Notes: generated from the sequence alone by a model not told the origin. 64,000 nucleotides of DNA from Eutreptiella sp. 'Long Island Sound 2002' (GCA_964036045.1 OZ038392.1:38992806-39056805), one strand, 5' to 3'. Counted from the stretch's first letter, positions 30,108 through 44,842 are shown. Numbers and translations: made by a program.

Positions 30108-30587
30108 AAATAAAATAAAATTATACACGACCCAACACACTCGCGTGCAGCAAGACCATGTTCGCTGCTGTGCCTTACGTGCTACCCGTTGTTCTTGATG
30201 TTCTCGGCCTTGTTCTTGTGTGGCGTCGTGGAGCGTGTTGGCGTTCATTGCTAAGGGTTAACCGCGTTCCCCCAGGGCCGCCGCCTGAGCTGCAGGGCAA
30301 GGGGAGTGATGGGCACGAGGATGGGGAGGGAGGTGCATGGAGAAGAAGAAGAAAAAGGCGGCAGGGCGCGACGTGAGGGGTCGTGGCGAGTTATGGAAAA
30401 TTTTCGAGTTTTACGCGCTGCTCGCGACGCGTTTTTCTTTGCGCCTATAGCGAGTTAGACGACGGCAAGGACGGCGTTGGGGTCCCACGAGCGTTACGGT
30501 TCTTACGGCGTTAACTATTCACCTATTTCACGTCGAAAAAATTTTTGTCGCGTTTTTACGCGTTTCGCAGCGCGCTTTTTGGCCTAA
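30103..30587. other. Right end of insert I
   Basis: Mixed sequence with a GAAGAAGAAGAAAAA purine run near 30345 and CGCG-rich bases near the right end. No supported gene. In the minus orientation this is the 5' end of the insert. Confidence 0.35.
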
Positions 30588-33401
30588 GCGGTGACAGAAG
30601 GGGCACGTCACGCCTCCGTAGCCGGGGGGGTGGTCCTGGGAGTGCAGTAGCCGGAGGTGCATGATGCGGTGGAGGGCCAGCGCCGGGATCCCGGCGCGTT
30701 CATACGCGAGGCGGAGTAGGTGGGAGGACCAGCCTGGGGGCAGGGGCCGGAGGTGCAGCGCGTGGGTGCGGGCGGTGGTGGCCGCATACGCTGCCTCTGC
30801 GGCGCGCGTGGGGTTAAGGAAGATTGCGCCCTCATGGAGCGCCACGATGCGGCCGTGGAGGACTGCGGACCAGGGGAGGGTCCACAGGGAGGCGTCGCGG
30901 AGCCCGCGGCGGGCTAGGCTGTCAGCTTCGGCGTTGAGGGTGGCGAGGTGGCTGGCGGAGCCGGAGTCGTGTTGTGCGGGGAGCCAGGCCTCGTGCATGC
31001 GGAAGGAGGCGGAGAGGAGGGCAGCCCGGTATGGGATGGAGAGGGCGGAGGAGGGGGGCGGGCCGCGGGTGAGGTCGCAGAGCTGGGAGGCGGTGGAGTC
31101 TGAGGCGGGAGGGCTGCGCCGGACCAGCCGCGGAGGGTGAACATGGCGGCTATTTTGGCGATCCACTCTGCGTCGGTGGAGTGGCCGGCGAGGGCGTGGA
31201 GGCCGAGCCAGCCGCGGTAGAGAGTGCCAAGGTGGGGGTGCCAGAGGAGGAAGCCGGCGCCGAGGCGGGTGCCCTCTTGGCTGCCGTCGCATGCGACCAC
31301 GACATAGGGGAGGGAGCGGAGGGGGGCCAGCGAGCCGGTGTGGTGCTGCGGGGCAGGGCGTACGTGGGGGGAGGGGAGGAGGTGGACGGTGATGTCGAGG
31401 GGAGCGAGTGCCTGCGCCAGGGCGGGGCCTTCGGTGAGCCAGGGGGTGGGGCGGCGTGGGGAAACGAGGGACGCCGTGGCGGCTACTGCGAGGGTGTTGG
31501 GGCCCAAAGAGGCGCGGAGGTAAGTGCGGAGGAGGTTGAGGGGGGCCCTGTACGCCAGGAGTGGGGCGCCGGGACCGCCCTGCTGGAGGGGGAGGTGGAG
31601 GAAGGCCGAGTGAGCCCAGGGGGGCAGACGGAAGGCGTGGCGGTATGCATTGTTGATGGCGACCTGATGGGGGCGGAGGGAGGGTGGGGGGGATGAGGAC
31701 GCCCGAGGTGACGTAGTCGAGGGGGGAGAGGCCGAAGGCGTGCAGGGAGCGGAGCTGGAGTATGGGGCAGGCCTCGCGGTTGCGGCTGGCCTTGCGCGCC
31801 CGGTCGAGGGACGCGCGGGTCTTGTTGATGACGCGGAGGAGGGGGAGCTCGGGGAGGATGGGGATGCCGACGACTTCCGGGGGGGCGGTGGTGGTGGTGC
31901 CGGTGTGCTTCGGGACGTCGGCTGTGACGAGGGTGGGCCGGCCCGGGCGGGAGTCGATGCGGGAGAACTCCTGCTTGTCAGGGTGTATGATGCGGCCGGC
32001 GCGGCGAGAGCACTCGCGGCAGTCAGTGGCCATGGCTGCCACGTCCGTGAGAGAGGGGGTGATGAAGCGGCGGTCGTCGCTGTACGAGAGGTGGGTGGCG
32101 GGGAGGGATGCTGAGTGGCCGGGGACGGTGAGGGGGAGGGTGATGGAAGTGGTGGGGCGCATGGCCCTGGTGATGACCAGGCTGGGCGCCTGGTAATGGA
32201 GTTGGGCGAACCCGTCGCCTTGGTTGCCCCCCTCCTCGGTACTGAAGGGATGGGCGAACCCTTCGCGGGTGGCCACGCGGATGACCAGCGGCTGTAGAAG
32301 CCGTCTGCCCAGGGGCCAAAGTCCCACGTGGCGCGGAGGCAGGAGCAGAGGCGGGAGTTGTCCTGGCGCAGTACCCTGAGGTACGCGTCAGACTCGTCCC
32401 AGTCGCAGATGGCGCAGGTGCCGTGGGTGGACAGGGCTGTGTAGGCGGCGGCGCGGGCTACGAGGGCGAGGCCGAGGGCGGAGTGGCCTGGGCGGTAGGC
32501 GAAGAAGGCGGGGGTGTAGGTGGAGGTGAGCTCGAGATCGGCGGCTAGGCGGGTCGTGGCGATGCCGGACGCTGCGCCCGAGACGCCCGACGTCGACGGG
32601 GCGGAAGGAGCGTGTGAGGTGCCAGGGGAGTGGCTTGGTGGGCTTCCCCTTGTAGAGGCCGTAGCGGACAGTCTCGTTGGAGACGCCCGGGGTACCGGAT
32701 TCGAGCTGGAGGAGGAGGTGCAGCAATCCGAGGTGGACGCCTCCGCCGCTGCGGAAGAGCGCTGCGCGCGCCACGTTGTCAGTGGACACGGCGAGGGAGC
32801 ACTTGCCCATGCGGCGGTGGGCGAGGGAGGCGGTGGTGATGAGAGGGGGGGACTGGCGGGTGAGGGCGTACGCCCAGAGGGAGGCGGGGGGTTCTGGTCC
32901 GGCGTTCGCGCGGAGGGCGTCGCGGAGTAGGGGGAGAGTGAGGTCGGTGGGCGGGTGCAGGAGGGGGAGGGAGGGGTCCGGGGTGCAGAGGGCGGCGAAG
33001 AAGGCGTGATCCACGGAGACGTGCCGGTTGGCCGTCTGGGACCGGGATTGTGCGGCGACCTCGGCGAGCCGTTCCTCGCGGGTCGTGAGGGTGGCCCCTG
33101 GGTGGGGGAGGATGCCGTGGAACGGTTCCAGGGGAGGGGAGGGCAGCCGGAGGACTGTGCGAGTGGCGTAAGTGATGGAGGGGGAGGAGAGGACGGCAGC
33201 GCGAGAGACGTAGCCGCGGGCGGCCGATGCCTCCCGGAGGGCAAAGGACTGGGCGGCGAGGTCTTGCGTGGAGAGGGGAAAGGTGAACCGGGCCAGGGAC
33301 CGTAGTAGTGTGGGGGTGTCAGGGGGGTGCGGGAGCAGCTGGTGCGCGAGGGAAAGGTGGGCGGCGATGTAGTGGTCGGGGAGGGAGGGGGTAAGGGAGA
33401 G

Positions 33402-33413
<12 letters not shown>
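30588..33413 (-). pseudogene. LINE-like element L: reverse transcriptase and RNase H
   Basis: A minus-strand coding stretch that alternates between two frames. Upstream part (33.35-32.6 kb) reads VDHAFFAALCTPDPSLPLLH and ends SFRPVDVG, the RT region before the fingers. Then IATTRLAADLEL and AFFAYRPGHSALGLAL, motif A-like CAICDWDESDAYL, motif B-like EEGGNQGDGFAQL, and catalytic YSDD (32073-32084). After a linker comes RNase H: YVVVACDGSQEGTRLGAGF (about 31310) with Asp, TDAEWIAK (Glu), and LNAEADSLARRG (final Asp, about 30925). It then runs into the zinc finger at the insert I junction. No endonuclease domain is left: the 5' end stops at the (TA)n tract at 33414. Its non-LTR type is inferred from RT motif spacing and the C-terminal CCHC. 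Confidence 0.75.

Positions 33414-33450
<37 letters not shown>
33414..33450. repeat. (TA)n microsatellite at the 5' edge of element L
   Basis: TA repeats with one G interruption, followed by three GTCATA units (33451-33468). Element L coding sequence stops exactly here. Confidence 0.9.
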
Positions 33451-35149
<1,699 letters not shown>

Positions 35150-36530
35150 CCCCCCCCTTGTGCTGTGGTGGCCACCACTGTCGCAGTTTCAGGAAAAAGG
35201 GATTTTTTCTTGGCCTTTCCTTGGTTTCCACATCTACTTTAAAATACCTATAGTTTCCCTCACACAGAAAAATGGGCGCTCACCATGGCTGGCGCCTTTT
35301 TGCAGCTTTGTTCGTGACATTTCCTACAGAAAGCTCAGCGCTCCTGGCGCTGCCGGGGTTTCTGTGGCTTGGTTGGGTTAGTTTGGGAGCATGCCAAAAC
35401 ATGTGCATGTGCATCCCTCCCTCCAAGACGCAGCGCGACACTAACACAACACCAGACTCTGTATGGACATCCGCTCTGGTTGTGAAAACCTGCTGGCGAC
35501 CTGCTGTCCTGATCTTAGGGCGAAGGGAGGCGTCAAGAAATTAAATTGCCCCTTGGTGGGGTCTTGGGTTCTGCTCAGTCTCCTGGCTGCTGCTTTTCGG
35601 CCCAGAAAGCGGCCTACTCAGCGACGCTTTCGCGAGGATATCTGCAGAGGCAGGAATGGGAGAATTATGGACGAATCCACGCAAACGCGAAGCGACAACA
35701 CCTAAATCCGTCAAATGACGGCCTAGAATTTTTCTAAGACAACAAACCTGAGCAGAATCAAATTGTGCATCAGAAGCACATTTTTATAAAAATTATAGTC
35801 ATCTCTAGATTTTTTAAACCAAGAAATTCCTACGCATAAAAAGGCGGCACGCAGGAGCGGCTCGTAGCGAAGCGCCGGAAAATACAGAAATAATGAGATT
35901 AAAAACGTATGTCTCACGTAACTCGGAAAATGACGAGACACACATTAATAGAGAAAAATACAGATTCCACCCACACTGACAGAAAGGTCAAAAATCCAAG
36001 AATTCGAAAATCAACGAAAAGACTTCAATGAATCAGGTATAAACTACAGGTGTGCTCGTCTCGTATGCAGCATACACATTGCTCGTCTCGTGTCTCCGTG
36101 AACGAGTCTTGTAGCAGCGCTAACAAACGATAGAGGGCTAGATTAGAAAGATCGCAGATGATTAGAGGTCACATCAGGGTGATTGGACATACACACAAGT
36201 GCAGAGCGACGTTTTTTGCTTGCGCTTCGTTCTTCCCAACACCTTGCTTCACTCTCCAGCGGTATGTAAGATGAGTAAGCCCAGGAGGGGCCACCCCCTG
36301 GTGGAGTTCGTGATTGTGGGCAAGATTAGAGGTTTGCCCAAGAAAGCTCGGTCACTCGTGCATGCTCGTGCATTCATACACGCATTAAAGGGTAGGCCAC
36401 GCGAAGTGCGCACGGTGAAACCTTGTTTAGGTTACCCAGGGGCTCCTCGGTACGTTCTTTAAGAGAACCTGAGGAGCCTCTTAACGCTTGCTTGCTTGAC
36501 AGGGCGTGTTTGCGGACAGTGTATTATAGG
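35150..36530 (-). other. Element C polypurine tract and 3' non-coding region
   Basis: Begins with a G-run polypurine tract (35150-35159, minus strand). Colinear with 8479-9986 of element A but lacks the hairpin repeat insertion. No supported gene. Confidence 0.6.
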
Positions 36531-37195
36531 TCACACTGAGAAGCGTATAATACGTGGAGTGTGGCTTGGTTCCTCCGCCGCAAACACCCCTTCATTGGTC
36601 TTTGCTTTACAGGTGGGCAGGTAGGGTGATTGGTGCAGCAGCATACCATTTTTTTCTTGCCCTGCTAAACAAGGGCGCTGATCACACAAACAATTGACTG
36701 CACCTCCGCCAGGAGTGGCGAGGGCAGTTCGACTCCATCGACATCCACGCTGTGCACGCAACAAGAGCACCCCTTCCCTCCAAGCCCTAGCAGGGGAAAC
36801 GCGTGGTGGCGTCCCCTGTTAGGCCACAGTTGCTTAGCAGCGCTGTGTTCTCTTGTCTTCTTCACAGGAGGGTCATTAGGACCCACGACTTGATCTTCAA
36901 CCACACCCAGTACAGTGTGCGTGTAGGAGTGGTAGTCCTGAGTGGGGGCTTGAGCCAGTTGCAGAAGTGCTCGCCCACCAGGATGGTGCCACTGTAGGTA
37001 GGGTGTGTAGTGTAGTGGTGTCTCCTGTCCCGCGTGCTTTTCCTCGTGGGCAGGGGAGTGCGTTACCTTTTGGCCTTTAGCAAAGATGGGCGTTTTGCAT
37101 GCCCTTAGCACACTTGGCCACCCCTCCCCTTTAGTAGGTAGGGCTTTTGCCGTCTTCCCCAAAGGATAGGCGCCAGCACAGAAATTGGGCGCCAT
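36531..37195 (-). pseudogene. Element C copy of the extra 3' ORF, frameshifted
   Basis: Corresponds to 9987-10505 of element A. The N-terminal part (36665-37195) contains LQWHHPGGRALLQLAQAP and the shared HSAAKQLWPNRGRH core; the C-terminal part (36531-36770, NCLCDQRPCLAGQEKNGMLL) is in another frame. The frame change is near 36.72 kb. Function unknown. Confidence 0.45.
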
Positions 37196-37320
37196 AGGAG
37201 TGGTACCAGTACCTGACTAGGACCTTCGGTCCGACATCAGCGAAGCCCGGTCTCCAGGAGCCACGCCCGGGAGAGAAGTGAGACACACACAGACATACGT
37301 AGCACACTTAGGGGTAAGGT

Positions 37321-40300
37321 TCAGTCCTTAGCTTTAGTCTTGGAGGCAAGCGTCTCAGCGAGACTCAGCAACTCACCAAGGTTGTTCTGGGACAAGTAGT
37401 CAACCAGAACTGAGTTTAGGGGTCCCTCAGGTAGAACAAACGCAGAGAAGGGCTCCCAGGTGGCCTCTTCGACTCCAAACCCTTCCCAGAGGGTGAGGAA
37501 GCGCCAACCCTGACGATAGCCGTGGCGTAGGACAGACTTTACCAGGTAGAAGCCCTCCTTAGCCATCTCCTCGGCGTTCATGTCGGGGAGTTCCCCTTCA
37601 ACTTCCATAGGGCTGGCAGCCCCTTGCAGGTCTAGGGCGGCGATTTCCTCGTCGTTCAGCTCCCATTCCTCCCCACAGAGGTCTTCAGGATCATAGTAGC
37701 GGTTCAGGTGTTGAGCAGCGCACACCAGGGTCCCCCCTAGACGGGGAAAACACCGCACGGTGATACGGTGTCCATCCACTGATAGAATCTTGTACGGCCC
37801 GAAGTATGGGTCATCGCTGGTAGAGCGTGGCCAGGCGGGTAGTTGACTGTGGTGCACCAGCACCCAGTCCCCCTCTTGGTAGGTGGCCGGTACTCGGTGC
37901 TTGTTCTTCTTGTTCCACTGACGCTCCCTCACTCTCTGGACCATAGCCTTGGCCTTGTCCACCTTCGCTTGTTGCTCTTGGACCCATTCACCCACAGAAG
38001 AATGGGTGTCCTCTGGATAGGGGGCAAGTAGGAACCATGCCGGGCGCCCTAGGAATAGCTCATGGGGCGAGTAGCCAGTAGCTGAACTCTCTTGGGAGTT
38101 CATCATCAAGGATATGACGGGGACTAGTCTCACCCAGTCTCTGGTGCGTTCAGTTTTGCACCATATCCGTACATTCTCCTTCAGGACAGGGATCTGTCGC
38201 TCACATAGGGGGTTGCTCGTGTGCGAGTAGGGAATCCCCGTAGACACCTGGACATTGAGGGATCTCAGGACCCTCTTGTACCAACCGGTATCTGAGCATA
38301 CTCGTACGTCCTCATCGGAGTTGATCTCCTTGGGCGCCCCATAGACACAAAACCACTCCTCCAGGAGTATCTTGATAGTCTCCTCCCCGGTAATGTGCTT
38401 GGTACATGGGAACACCCTGTTAAACCTGGTCAACCCACAGGTCACCAGGAGGGCGAAGTCATAGCCCCCGAACTTTGGCATCTCCGTGGAGTCCACGTAT
38501 AGAACACTGTTAGCACAGTGAGGGATGCGCAGGGTCGAGTAGAGACCTCTGTCCCTGATATCCCCTGGTTTGCAGGACCTGCACGGGCACTTGTCCACGA
38601 TAGGCTGGAGGGTTTTCTGCAGTTGGTCGTCAGTCCACGTAGTGTGGAACCACTGCTTGAACAGCCTCAGGGTACGGTCAGCACCAACATGACCGCTGGA
38701 CTCATGGGTCCACTTCAGCTGCGCTGGGACTCTGTCACTAGGCACCACAATGCGGTCCTCGTGCCAGAGGTAGCTCTTGTCCCTCTTCCACTGACCTTGG
38801 TTGACCAGGAGGGGTTCATGGCGTTTCTCCAGGCGCTTGTAGATATCCCCAAACTCCTTCAGGTACTCCGATTGTTGGAGTCCATCCAGGGGGCGTATCA
38901 TTGTCATGTTGAGGTCCAAGTGGACGTCCATACGGCTGAACGCCTCCTTAGCCAGCGCTACAGACCGGGCACCAATCAGGGCGTCGAAGTTGTTGCGGCT
39001 GATGTAGTCTGCACACTCGTTCTTCACTCACTGGATATGGTATACCGTCAGCTGTAGTTGACTGAGGTAGGTCCACCAGCGCCGTAGCTTGGCCTTCTCA
39101 GGTGGGGGGCCCTTCTGGAAACTGCGGACCGGTTCTTGGTCGCACAGCCAGACCACAGGGTTACTCCCCAACAGTCGTGCTTGTGAGGATAACACCAGCA
39201 TACCCGCGAGCAACTCCTGCTCATAGGTGGAGTAGTTCCCCCTGGACTGGTTGCACTTCCAGTTCCAGTGGCCCAGAGGTACTAGGACCCACTTGTCGTC
39301 GGGGTAGCTGTGCTTGAGGGTTCCATCTCGGTTGAGACCTTCCGTCCCCCATTGGGAAATGGCCGAGTCGAACTCCTCCTTCTCAAGTGCTTGCCATTGG
39401 AACAACGTTCCACCACCGCCCACATTGCTGGCGTCGGTCACCAGGATAATCTCCCCTTGTGCCCTAGGCACGCCCAAGCACTTAGCGTTGGCCACCTTGT
39501 CTTTGAGCTCATCAAACGCTTGTTGCTCTTGTGGGCCCCAGCGCCAAGTAGTACTCTTCTTGATCAAGTCCGTCAGAACGGCGCTGGTGTAGGTGAAGAT
39601 TTTGATGTGGCGGCGATAGAAGTTGCACGCCCCAATGAAACTGCGTACATCATGAAGTCCTTTCTTGGGGTCTTCGTGTCGTACCTTGGCATCCATCAGG
39701 GGTTTGGCCTTAGAGGCCGCTGGGGACCACCACCCATAGCCAACGTCAAACCCCAGGTACTGCATGGTCTCCTGCATGAACTCACACTTCTCCAGCTTGA
39801 GTCGTGTGTGGTTCTCCTGGCAGACCGCAAAGAACTCACCCAAGAGGATTAGGTGGTCCTCCTGGGTATTGGTCCCGAGGCATACATCGTCGATGTGTGC
39901 TTCCATCTGGGCCCCACGGGATATGAGCTCCTGCACCTTAGGTCTCCTTCGTAGGATGGACAAGATCTTGTTCATCAGCTCTTGGAATAGAGCGGGTGCG
40001 TTAGCCACGCCAAATGGCATGACCTTCCACTTGAACACCCTCCCCTGAGGGTTGATGAAGGCCAGTAGCTCCTGAGCGTTGGGCGTCAGGTCCACTTGCC
40101 AGAATCCGCTCCTCTTAGCCATCTTGGTCTTGTAGCGACAGGAGGCTATCTTCTCCAGGGTAGACTCCATATTGGGAATGGACCCTGAGTGGTTCAACGT
40201 TTTCTTGTTCAGCTCTCCGTAGTCCACTACCAGCCGTTTGGCTGTAGACCCAGGGTTAGCCACCAGGAAACAGGGGCTGCAGTGTAGGGGGTAGTCCCCG

Positions 40301-40668
40301 TCCTTGTACTCCAGGACTAGGCCAGCGTCGACACACTCTTGTATCTGTCGCTCAATCTCGTCGGCCTGCTGTTTAGGAGCTGGATAGGGTCTCCTCCGGA
40401 TTCTGTGACCCACGAACTCGGGTTTCAGCCCGATGTTCATCTGTACCAGCTTGTCACATGAGGCTGGAGGGGGTAGTTCTCCGAACACCTCCAGATAGGT
40501 CCTTATAAGCTTCTGCACCCGCGGGTCCAATAGCTTGATCTTGTCCTCCATGTCCTCGTCAGAGTGTAAGTTGCTTGCCCCCTGCGTAATAGACGTCGGG
40601 AGGTGATCCTCCACCGACTCTTCGCCCTTGGTAGTGTCCTTCAGCCCTTGGTAGACATATAGAAGGTC
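37321..40668 (-). pseudogene. pol: Element C pol: RT, RNase H, integrase, chromodomain, with stops
   Basis: One frame, broken by TGA at 39028-39030 (GGA in element A) and bounded upstream by TAA at 40669-40671 (CAA in A and D). RT has HIDD near 39895; RNase H starts VTDAS (Asp intact); integrase has D, D, E as in A, though the first reads YVDSTEM; the C-terminal chromodomain is preserved. The TGA lies in the RNase H/integrase connection (HHIQ-stop-VKNECADYIS in D, YHIQ-stop here) and is shared with D. Confidence 0.88.
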
Positions 40669-42222
40669 TTATTCAACCATCTCCGGTGGACGATGGCAAC
40701 ATAGGCACGCTCGAGGGGGTTCACATACACATTCCTCCGAGAGGTCGTCCTCCTCAGGGGTCCTCACATGGGCACCCCACACGCTCTTCATGAGCTTAAG
40801 ATCTACCTCCCTTTGCCAGGTGGTGATCTTCTGTTCGAGGTACTCCTTCAATTGGGATAGATCTCCCATACGTCCTTGCTTCACTGGCCATGAGCTGCGG
40901 GTAGGCTTAGCGTAGCATAGCTTTTTCGCCACCAACTTCCTCTTGGAGTCCACATACTCCCTTAGCCTGGATCGAGGGTCCAGCTCTTCGTCCACGGGGT
41001 CTTCCACCCTCATGGAGAGTAGGGGTTTCAGTGGAGCGACGTACTCGGCGTTCTCCACTTCCTCCACACAGGTCTGCACGAAGAAGGCGTCATGCTCAGC
41101 TTCGTCATCTGAGTGGATAGAGCTAGGTAGCTCAGATAGTCCACACTCAGAGACTCCATCAGGAACAGGTACATGACAGGGAGAGTTGGGGGCGTTGGTG
41201 TCAGTCACGACGTACTCATCTCCTCCGGGTATAGTCTCAACAGCATCTTGAGGTCGTAGTCGATCCTTCAAGTCACCCAAGGCGAGTCCATCGCTTTCTC
41301 GTTGTATAGCCTGGACCAGAGTCGGGTCCAGATCCTCCCAGGGGATGGAGGTAAGACCTCCGTCCACCACGCTGAGCATACTCCCCCATCCGGGTTTCCC
41401 AATAGGCGTCTTACGCCCCAGAGGCACGTACATGGCCTCATCAGGTAACCGAACAGAGCTGATAGTCAGCCTGTCCAGGAGGTTTCGCCAGTACTCGTTG
41501 CCCCCATGGGCTCCCCAATCGGGGGAACACAGGACCATACGGGAACGTTCCAAGGCCACCTTTGTCAGGACCTTCCCCAGTTCACTGAACCTGGGGTTCC
41601 CGTAGGCCATTTCGAAAGAGGGCCAGTAAAATTTGTAGCTGCAGTTCTTCCCCTTGCTGCAGTAAAGGTCCAGTACATGCTGCTTGTCGCTGGCGAACAA
41701 CTCCACACTCAGGTCTTCTCTAGAGTAACCCAACTCCTTCAGATCTTGGTCTAGGACTTCCCCCAATAGTTGATAGTCCTCAGTTTTCGAGGCCGCCATC
41801 ATGTTCGAGGGCTCCTCCTTCGATAGTCTCAGGTAACTCGAGGTATGTTCCGACTGCTCCAGTGGCACAGACTCTCTGCCACTGCCTTCGTCCACGTAGA
41901 GAGGGTAGGGCGCTTGCAGCGTCAGGGCTCGTATCTGGGAGTGCTGCACGAAGAAGTCAGTCCCCAATACAAAGTCGAAGGCTTCAGTGTCAATCACATA
42001 GAACCGATGGGCGATAGTCGGGTAGCCCATAGGTACCTCCACATCACAGTCCCCGCAGCTGTGCACCACATGTCCATCCCCCATTCGTATAGCCGCGGTG
42101 GTCATGGTGTTCTTCAGGCTTCCACAAGGTAAAGTTTTCTTGGCCACTATAGATATGGTGGCGCCAGTGTCCAATACCCCCAGGTATTCGCGTCCCCCTA
42201 GTCGGATACGTACCCAAAACAC
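40669..42222 (-). pseudogene. pol: Element C protease and Dam-like domain
   Basis: 517 codons matching 14375-15766 of element A plus its continuation toward RT, since the amber of A is CAG here. DTG at residues 18-20, FVLGTDFF near 84-91, NPRFSELGKV near 209 and SPDW near 233. It ends at TAA (40669) in the sequence PPEMVE, a single-base change relative to A and D. Confidence 0.85.
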
Positions 42223-42252
42223 CAGGTCTTGGGTGCCACCGGAGCGTCCCCG

Positions 42253-44761
42253 TCAGAACTCCGCGGGACAGGTCACCTCGAACCCCTTGTTCCGCAATTT
42301 GCGGCCATCCTCATGAAACGGCTTCTCTTCTTAGCGTTGCCGTCATCACCACCTTCGTGCTCCCGCTTTGCCCCATGTTCTTTCTGGGCCTGCGTCTGTG
42401 AGCGTGTGGTAGGACCAGACTGTCCTCCAGAGGGCTCGGAGTTCCCCCCTGGATTAGGGTTGGGGTTGCCTCCGTTCTTGTCGGTGTTCTTGTTGTCCTT
42501 GTCGGGCTGGCGGTTAGCGCCCCCTCCTCGTCCACCTTGACTCTTGTCTTGCCCTTGTCCACGTCCTTTCGACTTGCTCTTGCCGGAGTCGTTGCCTTTG
42601 CCTTTGCCTCCACCTTTGCCTGAGCCTTTGCCAGGATCCTCACCCTTAAGCTTCGCCGATAGGCGTTGCTTATGGTAGCAGTCATCCTCGTAGTGCTTCC
42701 TTTTCCCACAGAAGGCACACGTGATGGTGCACCTGTAATGATCCGGCAGCTTCGCTTTGGCGCCGGTGTTCTTCTCCTGCTGCTTCCCCTCGACTACGAA
42801 GCAGTCTCGCTGCTCGCAGTCAGGGGCGTGCTGCAGGTGGCCCTGCTCGTCTCTGGCATCACACCAGAAGAGCTCCCTGACGTTCTCCATGATACGGGCG
42901 TGGGCGTGTTTGGGGGTAGTCCCCTGCCCAGGTCTGGACCCTTGGTACCCTTTGCCATGGCCTCCAGAACCTCCACCACCAGGACGGTAGTTGTTCAAGT
43001 GCTGGTCGCTTTCCTTCTCCAGTGCCAGCTCCAGGAGTAGCACGCATAGATCCTCGTAGCGGAGGGATCTAGGCTTGCGCTCTGCCGTCGAACGGCACTC
43101 GTCCCACAGCTCTCGAGGGAGCTTAGCCACCAACCAGAAGAGCAGGTCGTCGCTGCTGTAGACACCAGGCGTCAATCGTCCAGCCCAGTGATCCAGGTCA
43201 GCCAACAGCTCAGAGACCCTGCCAAGTTTGGGGTTGTTGGGCAGCACGGGCAGGTTCTGGATCTCGGCCCTGATGGAGTGTCGGTTTCGTAGGTCTGGTA
43301 CTGCCTCTCCAAGGCAACCAACACATCGGCAAAGGTGGCGGAGTTAGTCACGATCTGCCTGACCTGCTTCTCCAGGTACTTGGTCTTGCAGCACTGCAGG
43401 AGCAGATCGCACTTGACCCGTCCACTAGCGTGGGTTTGGCCGGTCCATCGGAGAAACCGGCCAAATTTCTCAGCGAACTCGCTGAGGTCCTTGCCTGTGA
43501 ACTCAGGCAGGTTCACCACGATCTTGGAGGTGGCAATAGCCTTCACCTCCTGAGACCTGCATCCCTCAGGGCGTCGGGTCTTCCTCTTCTTCTTCTTCTT
43601 CTTCCCACTTGGGTTCTCGGGGTCCTCCGGGTCATCGTCCTCCGAGGGCGAAGTAGAAGTCATCGACGGCGGCTCATCATCGGAGGGGTCTCCGGCTAGA
43701 TCACTAGAGCCATAGAGCTCCACGTCCACCATTGCCCTCAAGGCTGTCAGCCCCAGCCGGTCCAGCTCGGCTCTCGTAGAGTTCGTCACGTGGCTGTAGG
43801 GCGGCTGGGCCGTTCTCGGTACGAAAAAGGTTCTCGGTATCGCTGCAGGGGTCGGCATCGGTCGGCTCCTCAGGCTCCCCAGGGTGTTTGTCAGCCCTGC
43901 CACCAGGTGGTTGGCCTGTACTCGATGGGGTGACACTCCCACCGTGGTAGGTGACGCTTGGGGCGGTATCATCAGGGGCTCCAGTTTCTCTCGAATCTCT
44001 TGAGTGAGGTCGCCCTCGATTTTAGAGGTGGCTCCTCGGAGCACCTCGTTGATCTCCGACCGCGTCAGGGACCTGTTGGAGGATCTCCCCGATCCTCTAC
44101 TCCTGCCTCCAAGAGACTCAGGTCCTCTCCTCAACCCACTCAAGGTTGCATACCCAGGTGTATACCCAGGAACATCCACATAGGTTCCCGTAGCGGGTAG
44201 AGGATGGTGATAGTCAGCCGCATACCATCGCGGCGCAGAACTGGAAGCCACCGGCTCACTGGCAGTAGTTGCCTCAGGAAACGCAGTGGTAGGTGGGCCC
44301 AAACCATAGGCAGGGTAGGTAGGCATACCAGTAAAGCCTGTGCCCTCTGCCATAGGCGGGTTGGTTATGGGTGTGGATGTTGCAGTGGCTGGGTCTGGAA
44401 TTGGGAGTGTGGTGGTTATAGGAGAGGGTGATGCGTGGAGACCAGAAGCGCTTGGTGCGCCTTCGAAGGTAGGCTCATTCGTCAGGTCTTGCCCTTGGTC
44501 TTCTCCTTCGTCTGCTATGCCTTCTCCAGCATCCTTCTCGCTCTCTCTCCTCCTCTTCACAGGATGAGTGACCACCTCCTCGACTGAGAGGGCCAGGAAG
44601 GCCGACTGCAGTCCTTCCAACGAGTCCTCCGCCACGTCCACTGGCCCATGTAAGGGCTCTGAAGGTACAGCACTAGGTCCAGGTCCAGGTTCACCAGCTG
44701 CTGGCCTTGCTGGTGCCTCAGGCGCTGTCTTCACGTCGGCGTCCTGTTTCCTTGTGTCCAT
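42253..44761 (-). pseudogene. gag: Element C gag, frameshifted
   Basis: ATG at 44761 (MDTRKQDADVKTAPEAP). The main frame runs to 43172 and then continues at 43247-42273 after a one-base loss near 43280. The zinc knuckle CAFCGKRKHYEDDC is intact. A second one-base loss near 42302 (shared with D) moves the C-terminus out of frame. The original gag stop TGA is still present at 42253-42255, in frame with protease. Confidence 0.85.
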
Positions 44762-44842
44762 CTTCGTTCGCCCTTCTGCTTACATCTGACTGATCTCGGC
44801 GCACTGGTTGTACGGCACGGGGTTGCTGCCGGTACGCAGAGA

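Larger units (their letters stand above)
25437..30587 (-). mobile_element. Insert I: 5.15-kb insertion with 14-bp flanking duplication, carrying a satellite array
   Basis: gcggtgacagaagg is present at 25423-25436 and 30588-30601. Deleting the material between and one copy restores the element L zinc-finger frame exactly. The insert has no terminal inverted repeats and no RT, transposase or integrase. On the minus strand its end carries three copies of CAAACCT (25436-25456), like the short-repeat tails of target-primed (LINE-type) insertions, and a 14-bp duplication fits that mechanism. I infer a non-autonomous element or processed insertion mobilised by a LINE. Confidence 0.65.

Noticed and set aside
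28266-30248. Cys/Val/Leu-rich ORFs of 500-600 codons
   Set aside because: Low-complexity poly-T and TGCTGTG-rich DNA; composition alone explains them.
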